Below are positions 16,994 through 27,500 of a stretch of 64,000 bases of DNA, one piece after another. Origin of the DNA: Sporolactobacillus sp. STSJ-5 (lineage in GTDB: Bacteria; Bacillota; Bacilli; Bacillales; Sporolactobacillaceae); assembly GCF_024385605.1 (NCBI RefSeq), contig NZ_JANFOJ010000003.1:211732-275731 (forward strand), in the 5' to 3' direction. Position 1 is the stretch's first letter; each line of letters starts with the position of its first letter. The position numbers and the translations under genes were made by a program. The notes beneath the pieces were generated by a model that did not search any database, had not been told where the DNA came from, and was given only the letters and a program-made list of their open reading frames with translations.

Positions 16994-17098
16994 ACTTCGT
17001 ATTTAATTACACTCGTATTATACAATAATTTAACTGCTACAGCAATATAATCGACTTTAATTATCGATGCAAATCTAATAATTTGATCTCAGACTGTT

Positions 17099-18013
17099 TC
17101 AGATAAAGTAATCGAGAACAAGTCCGAGAGATAGGAGGATGCCGAATAAAGTTTGAAGCTGTGCAGTGGCTTTCATTGCAGGCACCATCTGGATGGCTTT
17201 CGTTTTCTTACGAAACAATTTGGTTGCTTGAATTGCCTTTGGGAGGCTGGCGAATACGAGGAGCATCCAAGCTGATTCGACACCTAGGATCATTAATCCA
17301 AAGATCCAGATATAAGAAAAGGTGAATAAACCTGCAAGCAATGTGATTGCCTTTGGCCGACCGAGTAAGATCGGAAGCGTCCGTCTGCCTTTTTGCTGAT
17401 CCCCAGCGAGATCGCGTATATTGTTTGCCATATTAATTCCGCCAACCAGTATGCCAATCGGTATCGAGATCAGCACACAATTCAAAGTCAGCGTTCCGGT
17501 CTGGATAAAAAAGGAGATCCAGATGATGAATACGCCCATGAAAAGACCGGAGATTAATTCGCCGAAGGGTGTATAAGCAATCGGATAAGGACCGCCGGAA
17601 TAAAGATAGCCGGTGAGAATGCATATTGAACCTGCAAGAGCGATCCACCAGCTGCTGTTTGCACAAATATAGATGCCGATAAGCATGGCAATGCAACAAA
17701 GCGTGAACGCCAGTCGAATAATGGTTTTCGGATGAAATCCATCGCGGACAATGCTTCCGCCAATTCCTACCGACTCCTCATTATCTAAACCTCGCTTAAA
17801 ATCGAAATACTCATTAAATAAATTCGTTGCAATTTGAATGAGCATCGAGGCGGTCAGCATGGCAAGAAACAAAGCTAAATCAGGACTTTTTATTGGCAGT
17901 ACGAGTGCGGTTCCCAGTGCAACCGGAACAAAAGAAGCGGATAATGTGTGGGGCCGAAGCATGAACCACCATTTTTTAAAGCCAGTATTTCTTTCGGGTG
18001 CTAATTCCCCCAT
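17099..18013 (-). CDS. menA: 1,4-dihydroxy-2-naphthoate polyprenyltransferase
   Basis: A 304-residue UbiA-superfamily membrane enzyme that attaches the polyprenyl chain to DHNA in menaquinone synthesis. The first Asp-rich motif is ATNLFNEYFDFKRGLDNEES, and the second is NNIRDLAGDQQKGRRTLP, with nine or so membrane helices. The ATG at 18013 has GGGAGAG 6 bases upstream. An alternative GTG at 18028 would overlap that site and is rejected. The other men genes are elsewhere. Its presence implies a menaquinone-based electron chain. Confidence 0.93.
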   Translation of the reverse strand: MGELAPERNTGFKKWWFMLRPHTLSASFVPVALGTALVLPIKSPDLALFLAMLTASMLIQIATNLFNEYFDFKRGLDNEESVGIGGSIVRDGFHPKTIIRLAFTLCCIAMLIGIYICANSSWWIALAGSICILTGYLYSGGPYPIAYTPFGELISGLFMGVFIIWISFFIQTGTLTLNCVLISIPIGILVGGINMANNIRDLAGDQQKGRRTLPILLGRPKAITLLAGLFTFSYIWIFGLMILGVESAWMLLVFASLPKAIQATKLFRKKTKAIQMVPAMKATAQLQTLFGILLSLGLVLDYFI

Positions 18014-18293
18014 TATAATCTCTCCCACTACAAAATTCTTATGTGTTTCCTATTTTGAACTCATTCCTTAGTTTCATAGATTCAAAGGACGAGCTTTTCT
18101 AATAATTGTCACCAATTCGACACTATTTTCTTTTTAAGTTTATGGAATAAAGTTGTTGGTGTCAATAAGATGCATCTGGAAAATGGTTCAAAATTAAGGA
18201 GTTCAACAATAAGGTTATGATGCATGAGCAAAAGAAAGATATGGGGCAGAGAGGAAGACCGCTTGGAATGAAAATAACGAAGAAAAAATTGTG

Positions 18294-18569
18294 TTATGAT
18301 TGTGCGGCTTGACTTGTTTCCGGAGGATTTGTGAACTGAGTGTGATGTTTATTCAGCAAGCCTTTCAGCGCATCACATTCAATTCCGGTCAGCGTAATGC
18401 CGCGTCCCATTTTTTTCTTGTCGGGAGCCCAACTCCGAATATCATATTTAGCTTCGCGGGTATTCCAGCTGACAAGGTTTAATTCCTTTGTCCAGCCACT
18501 GTTTTCAGTGGCAAGTACGCCATAGTGTTCGACGATGTTGAAGGTTACTTCTGAATTTGAATCCGCCAT
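18294..18569 (-). CDS. YdbC/PC4-like ssDNA-binding family protein
   Basis: A 91-residue protein of the PC4/YdbC family. NIVEHYGVLATENSGWTKEL, NLVSWNTREAKYDIRSWAPD and GRGITLTGIECDALKGLL are all characteristic. The fold is the eukaryotic coactivator p15 fold, which binds single-stranded DNA as a dimer; its bacterial role is poorly known. GAGGTGATT precedes the ATG. It is monocistronic in an otherwise empty stretch (18070-18290). Confidence 0.85.
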   Translation of the reverse strand: MADSNSEVTFNIVEHYGVLATENSGWTKELNLVSWNTREAKYDIRSWAPDKKKMGRGITLTGIECDALKGLLNKHHTQFTNPPETSQAAQS

Positions 18570-18784
18570 ACGACAATCACCTCTTCATTTTATTTGAACA
18601 AATGTTCTGATAATAGTTTATATGCAAACAAACGTTCTGTCAATTGCATTTATCAGATAATTATTTATGGGAATTACATTGTTCATGACTTGATCACATT
18701 TTTGGTATACTATAAGAAAATTAAATGACAATTACGGTATAGTAGTTTTATAGAAAAGATTCGCTGAAAAGGAGATACAGCTAA

Positions 18785-19279
18785 ATGTTGAGCTACACAT
18801 TAGCGTTCTTGAAATATGAAGATAAAGTGCTTATGATTAATCGTCAAAAATCACCATGGCAAGGTGCGTGGAATGGTGTCGGCGGTAAACTGGAGCAGGG
18901 TGAATCTCCGAAGGACTGTGTCATTCGTGAAGTGTGGGAAGAGACAGGCATCAAATTAACTTCACCCGTATTTCGCGGAATTGTCACATGGAATCCAGAC
19001 GTTGAGCCTGCTCAAGGAATGTATGTGTTTATTGCCAATGTGTCGCGTGATGAATTGACTGATCTGCCGCGTGCGACTCGTGAAGGCATTCTTGCGTTCA
19101 AAGATGTTTCTTGGGTTTTGTCAGAAGACAATTTCGGTACCGTCCCGACTATTCGTTTTTTTATGAGACGCGTGCTTGATGTGGGGAGCAGTGATCCTGC
19201 AGATTACCATTGTACATTTGAAGGAAACGTGATTGCTAAAACCGAGATTCGACCCTTACCGGAGTTCGTTACGATTTAG
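18785..19279 (+). CDS. Nudix hydrolase, 8-oxo-dGTPase-like (MutT family)
   Basis: A 164-residue protein with a complete Nudix box: GGKLEQGESPKDCVI followed by REVWEETGI (about 37-60), fitting GX5EX7REUXEEXGU. The family hydrolyses nucleoside diphosphates linked to another moiety, often oxidised nucleotides; the exact substrate is not determinable. AAGGAGATAC precedes the ATG. A TTCATG-18-TATACT promoter lies at about 18682-18711. Confidence 0.88.
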   Translation: MLSYTLAFLKYEDKVLMINRQKSPWQGAWNGVGGKLEQGESPKDCVIREVWEETGIKLTSPVFRGIVTWNPDVEPAQGMYVFIANVSRDELTDLPRATREGILAFKDVSWVLSEDNFGTVPTIRFFMRRVLDVGSSDPADYHCTFEGNVIAKTEIRPLPEFVTI

Positions 19280-19550
19280 GAAGCAAGAACAGGATCAGAA
19301 GCATCATACAGCCGAGAAGTCCTATAAAGTAAAGAATCCAATAATCGGCACCCATCATGACAGACAGAACGGGAGCTAAGACTGAATAAACACCGGCGAG
19401 CAGAATCATAATGCTGCTCGTCAAAATAAAACGGCTCGGATTTTTTATTCGATAATGAATGATACGTGTGAAGGCTGTGTTATTTTTTAAGAAGAAAAGG
19501 AAAAATCCGCAGGCAATGAGTAATATGCCCAATACTGTCAAACGATTCAT
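19269..19550 (-). CDS. small three-helix membrane protein, unknown function
   Basis: A 93-residue ORF with three hydrophobic segments (about 4-20, 40-62 and 68-90) and a basic loop between the first two. I do not recognise a family. Its stop region overlaps the last 11 bases of the Nudix gene on the other strand. The ribosome site is weak (GAAGG, 13 bases from the ATG). It is accepted because of its clean membrane topology and because it fills an otherwise empty interval. Confidence 0.55.
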   Translation of the reverse strand: MNRLTVLGILLIACGFFLFFLKNNTAFTRIIHYRIKNPSRFILTSSIMILLAGVYSVLAPVLSVMMGADYWILYFIGLLGCMMLLILFLLPKS

Positions 19551-19644
19551 AGGACGACATCAACCTTCGTTCAATTTTCATTAACCACAGTTCATTATAC
19601 ATAAAGAAGTCGTAAATGGGAGATCAAATGTAAATTTTTCGAGA

Positions 19645-19685
19645 TGAAAAAGCTTCGGAATTATATCAATTCCGAAGCTTTTTAT
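19645..19685 (-). terminator. terminator of mscL
   Basis: A perfect 14-bp stem AAAGCTTCGGAATT / AATTCCGAAGCTTT with T and A tracts on either side, just past the mscL stop on the minus strand. Confidence 0.85.
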
Positions 19686-19689
19686 TATT

Positions 19690-20151
19690 TTAATGAGAAT
19701 GAATAGGCTGTTCAGTTGTCTCATCCGGAAGATCAGCTGTGCAGTTTGCACATTTTGTCGCATTAATCGGAATCGATGATAGACAATATGGACATTTTTT
19801 TGTTGTTGTCTCTTTTTTCGGTGTTGTCTTATTCAGTATCTTAATTGCGAAGAAGATGACCACTGAGATAATGAGAAAATTGATAACATTGTTAAGGAAG
19901 AGTCCATAATTAATGGTTGGAGCCCCAGCTTTCTGAGCTGCACTGAGACTGCTGTATGCATGACCGGATAAATTTAGATATAAATTGCTGAAATCAACTT
20001 TTCCAAGCAACAAGCCGATTGGCGGCATCACAATATCTTTAACAAGAGAACTGACAATTTGTCCAAAAGCAGCCCCAATAATCACTGCCACGGCAAGGTC
20101 AATCACATTACCGCGTGCCAAAAATTTTTTGAATTCATTCATTGTTTTCAT
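19690..20151 (-). CDS. mscL: large-conductance mechanosensitive channel with Zn ribbon
   Basis: A 153-residue MscL. The N-terminal helix and first membrane helix read [24 protein letters not shown], and the second helix is [17 protein letters not shown]. It forms a pentameric pore that opens on hypo-osmotic shock. After the second helix, the usual cytoplasmic coiled coil is replaced by a short charged linker and a CPYC-x12-CANC pair (about 122-139), a likely zinc ribbon seen in some Gram-positive MscLs. The ATG at 20151 follows GGAGGG. The longer frame to 20202 lacks a site. Confidence 0.92.
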   Translation of the reverse strand: MKTMNEFKKFLARGNVIDLAVAVIIGAAFGQIVSSLVKDIVMPPIGLLLGKVDFSNLYLNLSGHAYSSLSAAQKAGAPTINYGLFLNNVINFLIISVVIFFAIKILNKTTPKKETTTKKCPYCLSSIPINATKCANCTADLPDETTEQPIHSH

Positions 20152-20303
20152 AAGTGCCCTCCGGTTTCTGTGAAATTTTAGAATGACTATAAATAAAATC
20201 ATAGCATTTTCGCCATTTTTTTTAAAGAAATCCCTTCTCTTCTTTATCTTCTAGAGTAAAACAGAATGAATCGGTGCATCCTACAGTTAGGAGGTCGATT
20301 CGG

Positions 20304-20858
20304 GTGAAGTATCGAAAATTCATATATCTGCTTTGTGCGATTGTCGCATTATCAACGATCGCTTATGAGCACTACCCCGAAATGAAAGCGAACGCTAAGG
20401 ATATTCATAGCGGGAAGCTGATTGTTTCGTTAATTAATGCAAAAAATGAAGAAATGGGCACGGCAACGTTAACTGAGACACCAAAGGGCGTTCGAATTGA
20501 ACTGGAGGCGGACGGATTAACACCGGGTATCCATGCGATTCACTTTCATGAATATGGCAGCTGTACACCTCCAGATTTCATGTCTGCCGGCAGTCACTTT
20601 AATCCTGAACACAAAAAACATGGGTTGAAGAATCCAATGGGACCTCATGCGGGAGATATGATGAATATCTTTGCGGACAGCCATGGTCATGTAAAAACGG
20701 TACTTTTCAATTCAATGGTAACGTTGCAAGAGGGTAAACCAAATTCGTTAAGAGATGCCGATGGTTCCGCCTTAATCATTCATGAAAGAGGCGACGATCA
20801 GATGACAGATCCTTCCGGAAACTCAGGAGACAGAATATTATGCGGTGTAATTAAATAA
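20304..20858 (+). CDS. sodC: exported Cu/Zn superoxide dismutase
   Basis: A 184-residue SOD with an N-terminal hydrophobic export segment (about 5-22). All metal ligands can be placed: HFHEYG (two Cu His), GSHFNPEHKKHG (bridging and Zn His), GPHAGD (Zn His and Asp) and IIHERGDD (Cu His). The two cysteines for the structural disulfide are GSC and LCG. It removes superoxide outside the membrane. The start is GTG at 20304, 9 bases after AGGAGG. B. subtilis YojM is reported to have lost copper coordination, whereas here the ligand set looks complete. Confidence 0.9.
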   Translation: MKYRKFIYLLCAIVALSTIAYEHYPEMKANAKDIHSGKLIVSLINAKNEEMGTATLTETPKGVRIELEADGLTPGIHAIHFHEYGSCTPPDFMSAGSHFNPEHKKHGLKNPMGPHAGDMMNIFADSHGHVKTVLFNSMVTLQEGKPNSLRDADGSALIIHERGDDQMTDPSGNSGDRILCGVIK

Positions 20859-20863
20859 GAAAA

Positions 20864-20899
20864 AGATGAGCCGGAGATTTATCCTCCGGTTCTTTTTTG
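20864..20899 (+). terminator. terminator of sodC
   Basis: Nine-bp stem GAGCCGGAG / CTCCGGTTC (with one G-T pair) and TTTTTT, 10 bases after the stop. Confidence 0.85.
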
Positions 20900-20983
20900 A
20901 ACATTCGAATTGAACATGATGAAATTTCATTACCAACGACCGCATTTTCCGATACTTCTTATTGAGAGCAGGTGGACTGAACG

Positions 20984-21017
20984 TCAAACAATCGCCTGAA
21001 AGAAAACAGGCGATTGT
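20984..21017 (-). terminator. hairpin downstream of fabL
   Basis: Ten-bp stem CAATCGCCTG / CAGGCGATTG, 40 bases past the fabL stop on the minus strand. The T tract is short (TTTG), so termination is likely but not certain. Confidence 0.55.
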
Positions 21018-21056
21018 CGACAGGGAATGTATTCGGTTTTTAAGACGTAACGCGGA

Positions 21057-21842
<786 letters not shown>

Positions 21843-21994
21843 TTAAAATAAACCGGATTCAGTATAACAAAAGGTTCAAAAGAAGGACAAGAAAAATATT
21901 TAAAAACGAATCATCGTACCATGATCTTTTGCCTGTAATAGGGTATGATACGTTTAGGCTAGTTACCGGTAACTATGGAAGGAGCGTATTTTTA

Positions 21995-22324
21995 ATGATT
22001 ATCGTTTACCTAAGTCTTGCGCTTGTAGTTGCATCAATCATCGCATTCATTTTTTCCGCTGCTAAGACGGTTAAATTGATGAACGGATCAATTGAGAAAA
22101 TTTCAAAGACCAGTGCAGAATTAGAAGATCAAACTGAAGGAATTCTGAATGAAAAAGATGAACTCACACGCAATCTTTCACGCATTCAATCGGATATCAC
22201 TCAGAAAAAAGGCAAGATCCAAGATGCAGCGCGTCAGGCAAAACAATCGGTTCTTTCTGCACAAGTTGCTTTTTACAAAGGAAAAGCATTTGTGAAAAAC
22301 ACTCACATTAAGATTCGCCGATAA
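21995..22324 (+). CDS. DUF948-like small membrane/coiled-coil protein
   Basis: A 109-residue protein: one N-terminal membrane helix (about 2-23) and then a long charged helical region (about 30-90: SIEKISKTSAELEDQTEGIL) typical of DUF948 general-stress-type proteins such as YtxG. Function is unknown; most are membrane-anchored coiled coils. GGAAGGAG precedes the ATG at 21995. The longer frame from 21794 runs over a divergent intergenic region and is rejected. Its last 17 bases overlap the convergent OsmC gene. Confidence 0.75.
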   Translation: MIIVYLSLALVVASIIAFIFSAAKTVKLMNGSIEKISKTSAELEDQTEGILNEKDELTRNLSRIQSDITQKKGKIQDAARQAKQSVLSAQVAFYKGKAFVKNTHIKIRR

Positions 22325-22754
22325 ACGTCGGTTCAACGGTGACATTCACATTTCCTTTGACTGCTTTTGCAATGACACAGTCCTTTTCCGCTTTATGGAT
22401 GCAGGTTGTCAGATGGTCATTAAGTGTCTCAGTAAGCGGCTCAGCTAAACGGATTATCGGGTAATGGGTGACTTTCTCAAAATGCAGGCCGCCTTTTTTT
22501 GTGACCGTCGCTTTGGTATGGATATCGATACGGTGATAAGCAATCTTTTCTTTTTTTAATCGAATGCCTAGGGTGATCATGTAACAGGACGCGAGCGCGC
22601 TGATTAATAATTCATCCGGGTTTGTTCCGATGCCTTTTCCCGACATGGCCGGATCAACTGAAATAACAGATGATAAACCATTTGTCTGTATTTTCCCCTC
22701 GCCGTCCCAGGATCCTGTCCATGAACCGTTCAGTTCAAAATGAAAATCTGTCAT
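22308..22754 (-). CDS. OsmC family peroxiredoxin
   Basis: A 148-residue OsmC/Ohr-fold protein. SGKGIGTNPDELLISALASC carries the first redox cysteine (about 57), and the second is in EKDCVIAKAVKGN (about 129), so the thiol peroxidase pair is intact. It reduces organic hydroperoxides. The spacing suggests the YmaD/SACOL1771-like group rather than Ohr. The ATG at 22754 follows AAGGGG. The gene overlaps the convergent DUF948-like gene by 17 bases. Confidence 0.88.
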   Translation of the reverse strand: MTDFHFELNGSWTGSWDGEGKIQTNGLSSVISVDPAMSGKGIGTNPDELLISALASCYMITLGIRLKKEKIAYHRIDIHTKATVTKKGGLHFEKVTHYPIIRLAEPLTETLNDHLTTCIHKAEKDCVIAKAVKGNVNVTVEPTFIGES

Positions 22755-22868
22755 AATGTTCATCCCCTTAGCTATGATTAAAAGAGAGACATGCATTGAA
22801 TCTCTGTTATCGTAGCATAAATCAAACGCTCTGCAACGGATCATGCTTAAGATTAGGAGGTAGCGATT

Positions 22869-23543
22869 GTGGCATTGACAGAAAACGAAAAGAAATCAAT
22901 CATTCCATGGTTATGGTTCAGCATGATCTGTATTTTGCTTTTTTTAATTTTGGTTATTGCGATCCGGCAACCTGCTGTTCAGGCGGCAGATCGTGCACTT
23001 GTTCAGAGCCTTAATCCAATACGAATTCCCATATTGGTCACTTTTTTTTCAGAGTTTACCGATTTTGCCTCAAGCAGACTGCTGCTTTGGATTATTGCTC
23101 TCTTCATGATTTATCTCTTCGTTTACAAACGTTTTTTTTCGTCTATTCTGCTTCCCTGCGTGTTTTTGTTTGAGCGTGAGCTGAACAGTGTACTGAAAAA
23201 TTGGGTGATGCGTGATCGTCCGCCGTTCCAGCACCTTGTGCATGAAACCGGCTTTAGTTTTCCAAGCGGACATGCAATGAATGCGTCTACTGTCTATGGA
23301 TTGCTCATTTTGCTTATTCTTCCGTTAATAAAAACAAAATGGATTCGAATCGCGTGGGCTGTTATCGGCCTGACGATGATTTTGCTGATTGGATTCAGCC
23401 GGCCTTTTTTACGTGTCCATTACTTTACGGATATTCTCGCGGGGTATTGCGTCGGCGGTTTTTTAGTCGGTATTTCAGCGATTGTTCTCATTTTTGTATA
23501 TAATAGAAAGGTTGAGACAAAACGCGCCGATAAAAGGCGTTAG
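22869..23543 (+). CDS. PAP2-type membrane phosphatase
   Basis: A 224-residue integral membrane phosphatase with about six helices. All three phosphatidic-acid-phosphatase motifs are present: [18 protein letters not shown] and [16 protein letters not shown]. Family members dephosphorylate undecaprenyl pyrophosphate, phosphatidylglycerophosphate or phosphatidate; undecaprenyl recycling is plausible but not shown. The start is GTG at 22869 after TAGGAGG. The cyclophilin gene follows 14 bases after the stop and may be cotranscribed. Confidence 0.9.
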   Translation: MALTENEKKSIIPWLWFSMICILLFLILVIAIRQPAVQAADRALVQSLNPIRIPILVTFFSEFTDFASSRLLLWIIALFMIYLFVYKRFFSSILLPCVFLFERELNSVLKNWVMRDRPPFQHLVHETGFSFPSGHAMNASTVYGLLILLILPLIKTKWIRIAWAVIGLTMILLIGFSRPFLRVHYFTDILAGYCVGGFLVGISAIVLIFVYNRKVETKRADKRR

Positions 23544-23557
23544 AGCGGAGGATGTTT

Positions 23558-23995
23558 ATGAAAAAAGGTTCGATTACAATGGCAAACGGCGACGTGATCG
23601 CTATTGATTTTTTCCCGGAGGAAGCACCGAATACAGTAGCCAATTTTGAAAAGCTTGCGAACTCAGGCTTCTATGACGGGGTAACTTTTCACCGTGTGAT
23701 TCCGGGTTTTGTCAGCCAGGGCGGCGATCCGACAGGAACAGGGATGGGCGATGCCGGCTACACGATTAAATGCGAGACTGACGGTAATCCGCATAAGCAT
23801 GTTGCCGGTGCGCTTTCGATGGCACATGCAGGAAAGGATACCGGTTCCTGCCAATTTTTCATTGTTCACGAACCCCAGCCGCATTTGGACGGCGTGCATA
23901 CTGTATTTGGACAAGTAACCAGCGGACTCGATGCAGTTCTTAAAATGCAGAACGGCGATGTCATGAAGGCTGTAAAAGTTTGGGACGAAGATTAA
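23558..23995 (+). CDS. ppiB: peptidyl-prolyl cis-trans isomerase, cyclophilin
   Basis: A 145-residue cytosolic cyclophilin. The catalytic [19 protein letters not shown] and the [19 protein letters not shown] segments are intact. It speeds proline isomerisation during folding. The ATG at 23558 is preferred because GGAGG sits 8 bases upstream; the ATG at 23552 overlaps the ribosome site. Confidence 0.93.
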   Translation: MKKGSITMANGDVIAIDFFPEEAPNTVANFEKLANSGFYDGVTFHRVIPGFVSQGGDPTGTGMGDAGYTIKCETDGNPHKHVAGALSMAHAGKDTGSCQFFIVHEPQPHLDGVHTVFGQVTSGLDAVLKMQNGDVMKAVKVWDED

Positions 23996-24019
23996 ATCAG
24001 TGTTGAGGAGGACTTTCAC

Positions 24020-24310
24020 ATGCCAATCAGCAATGTAGGGCTCCAAATTCTTCCCTTTTCAAAAGAAAAGGACACATACGGACTGGTTGATGAAGCAATT
24101 AAAGTCATTCAGAACTCAGGTGTAAAGTATGAGGTAACAGCACTCGAAACGATTCTTGAAGGAGAACTTGACGAGCTGCTCGATGTCGTGAAAAAAACGG
24201 TATATGCAACGGTCGAAGCGGGTGCTGATGAAGTCGCGGCGGAAGTAAAAATTCATTTCCGCCCTCAAGGTACTTCGATCGAAGAAAAAGTAGGGAAATA
24301 CCGGAAGTAA
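24020..24310 (+). CDS. thiamine-binding MTH1187/YkoF-type protein (YqgV-like)
   Basis: A 96-residue single-domain protein of the MTH1187/YkoF-like thiamine-binding family: ISNVGLQILPF, VIQNSGVKYEVTALETILEG and AAEVKIHFRPQG. B. subtilis YqgV is the short homologue. The ferredoxin-like fold binds thiamine or related pyrimidines; its physiological role is unclear. It follows ppiB by 24 bases with a good GGAGGA site and ends at a strong terminator. Confidence 0.82.
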   Translation: MPISNVGLQILPFSKEKDTYGLVDEAIKVIQNSGVKYEVTALETILEGELDELLDVVKKTVYATVEAGADEVAAEVKIHFRPQGTSIEEKVGKYRK

Positions 24311-24337
24311 AGTGCAGGAATAACTGAATGAGTATAA

Positions 24338-24374
24338 CTAAAGCCGCAGAGACGCGAATCTCTGCGGCTTTTTG
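24338..24374 (+). terminator. terminator after the thiamine-binding protein gene
   Basis: Eleven-bp stem AGCCGCAGAGA / TCTCTGCGGCT followed by TTTTTG. Confidence 0.88.
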
Positions 24375-24509
24375 TCAATGAATCTTCATTTAGCTGGTCA
24401 AGCGAATGAAAAGAACTGATGTTCTGTATATGCTATAATTATAGTAATTAACTTTCGAATTAACGATCTGTTCAGATCTATTTAGATACAATGAAACGGG
24501 GGGAGACTG

Positions 24510-27500
24510 ATGTCTGTCCGATTTATATTGGGACGGCCGGGAACGGGTAAAACGGCGATGTGCTTATCTGAAATTCGCAGCCATCTGCGTGAACGGCCGG
24601 ATGGGGAACCGCTCATTTATTTGGTTCCCGAACATATGACATTCAGCATGGAGTATGCACTGGCATCCACTGCGGGACTTGGCGGGATGACCCGATTGAA
24701 TGTGTACAGCATGCCGCGTCTTGCACTGCGCGTCTTGCAGCAGGCAGGCGGAGCCACGCGAAAACACTTGAATGCGACCGGTGTGTCGATGCTGCTGCGC
24801 AAAATTGTTGAGCAGAATAAAACGAAACTTCGACTCTTTCAAAAGGCATCTCAGCAGAACGGCTTTTACGATCTGCTTGGCGATACGCTGATTGAATTTA
24901 AACGTTTTTGTCTTGAACCGGAAGCAATGATCACTGAAGCGGAACAACTTAAAGGAGACAGCGCGGAACGGCTCCTTCTGAAGGACAAGCTTCATGATTT
25001 GTCGCTCATCTATCAATCGTTCAGCCAAGCTCTGGAAGGAAAATATATTGATAGTGAGGATTATCTAAAGCTCATGGTGGAGCGAATGGATCACGCTGAT
25101 TTTCTGAAACAGGCGGAAGTCTGGATTGACGGTTTTCAGACCATGACGCCGCAGGAAATGTTGGTGGTTGAACGGCTGATGGCAACATGCAGACGGGTCA
25201 CCATTGCTTTAGGAACGGATCAGATCTACGATCGGGCACCGGATGAATTTTCTGTGTTTCGCCATCCCGCACTATTGTTTCTGCAGCTCAAGGAACGAGC
25301 AGAGATGAATGATCAAATGCTTGAACCCATTGTCTTTCAAACCGATGCATTACGGTATCAGTCAGTGTCTTTAAAAAATATGTGTCTGCATTTCGGACAG
25401 TATCCTTCTCAAGTAAGCCTGGAAACGGATGGAGTCACGATGACTGAAGCTGCAAATCGCCGTGAGGAAGTGGAGCAGGCGGCACGCAATATCATTCACT
25501 GTGCACGTGTCCATGGTGACCGTTTCCGTGAAATGACGGTGCTTGTCCGTAATCTGGCAGACTATCGCGATCTTGTTGAAACGATTTTCAAAGATTATCA
25601 GATTCCTTTTTTTATTGATCAAAAAAGTCCGATGAAACACCATCCTCTCATTGAATTTATTCGCTCAGTGCTGGAAACGATCCAACAAAATTGGCGTTAT
25701 GAACCGATCTTCCGCTGCGTGAAAACTGATTTCTTGATTCCATTTGATTTCAATTTAAAGGAAGCCCGCGAAGGCATGGATCAGCTGGAAAACTATGTAA
25801 TCGCACGCGGCTATTATGGGAAAAAGTGGACCGATGAAGATCCATGGCATTATCGGATCTACAGGGGGCTGGAGGAGCAAACGAGAGCACAATCAGAAGC
25901 TGAAGAACATGCAGAAAAGACGATCAATAAATACCGCATGCTTGTTGCACAGCCGATTGCTTCCTTGGAGCGACGATTAGGAGATGCGACGACGGTCTCC
26001 GAACAATGCGAAGCACTTTACCGTTTTCTGATCGATATGACCATTCCCGAAAAGCTCGAACGGCTGGCAAGAACAGCGGACCAACAGCAAAAGCTTTCCG
26101 AAGCAAAGGCACACGGACAGGCATGGAAAGCAGTTGTGGATCTGCTTGATCAATGTGTGGAAACAGCAGGAGACGAGCAGATGACGCTCGATCTGTTTAT
26201 AAAGGTTGTCGACACGGGGCTTGATGCACTGGAATTTGCGATGGTCCCGCCGGCATTGGATCAAGTGCTGGTTGGCAGTTTAGATCGGATGCGGTCGTCA
26301 GAAATGAAGGATGTCCTCCTCCTGGGCGTTAATGAAGGGGTACTGCCGGCGAAACCAACAGATCAGGGACTGTTCTCCGGTAAGGATCGTGAACTGCTGC
26401 TCGATGAAGGCGTAACGGTGGCTGAAGGCGAATCAGAACAAATGGCTGGTGAGAATGAACTGATTTATCGCGCACTGACACTAGCAAGGAAGCGCCTTTT
26501 TATTTCTTATCCGCTCGCTTCTGAAGACGGCGAGTCGCTGAGACCCTCTCCACTCATTTCTCGACTGCGGCACTTTTACCCGGATTTGCAGGTGCAGCTG
26601 GCGCCCGCAGAACCAAGAACCCTGAAGGATGAGGAGCAGCTTGCATTCATCAATACACCAAGAAAAACGGTAAGTATTCTCTCCGCTCAAATTCGCGAAT
26701 GGAAAAATGGGTATCCGATTGCCGAACTATGGTGGGATGCCTATAACTGGTTTACGGTGCATCGCGAGTGGGGCAGTGCGGCACACATGGCATTGGCCGG
26801 TCTGTTTGCACGCAATGATGAGCGTCTCAGCCCGGATTCGGCTCTTGCCTTATATGGGCAGACGATCCAGACGAGCGTTTCACGAATGGAAAAATTCAAT
26901 TCCTGTCCATTTTCGCAATTTGCGTCTTATGGGCTCAATCTCAAGGAACGGGAAGCTTTTCAATTAGCCGCTCCTGATATCGGTCAGCTTTTTCATTTGG
27001 CGATTAAACAGATGACCGCTCAGATTATGAAGGAAAATCGAAGCTGGCAAGATCTATCGCCGGAGGAATGCGATCAATTGGCAGCAGGCACAGTAAATGA
27101 GCTTGCACCGAGTCTGCAGAGACAGATTCTGACCAGTTCGAACCGTTATCGATATCTGCAGCATAAGTTGGCACAGGTCGTGGCACGTGTGGCACGTGTC
27201 CTCCGCCGTCACGCATTGTCGAGTGGCTTTTCCCCAGTGAGTCTTGAGCTTCCTTTCGGTCCCGGCCGACCGCTGCCTCCGCTCAGCTTTCCTTTAAAAC
27301 ACGGAGCGAGAATGGATGTTGTCGGGCGAATCGATCGTGTGGATCAAGCCAAAGACGAACAGGGGCGGTTGCTTTTACGAATAATCGATTATAAATCGAG
27401 TTCGAAAACTCTTGATCTGTCAGAGATTTTTTACGGCCTTGCGCTTCAAATGCTGACCTATCTTGATGTCATCATCACGTATTCGAAACAATGGCTGGGT

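Noticed and set aside
18721..18736. Third copy of the ABC transporter operator before the Nudix gene
   Set aside because: Only the left half (ATGACAATT) is present; the right half does not match.
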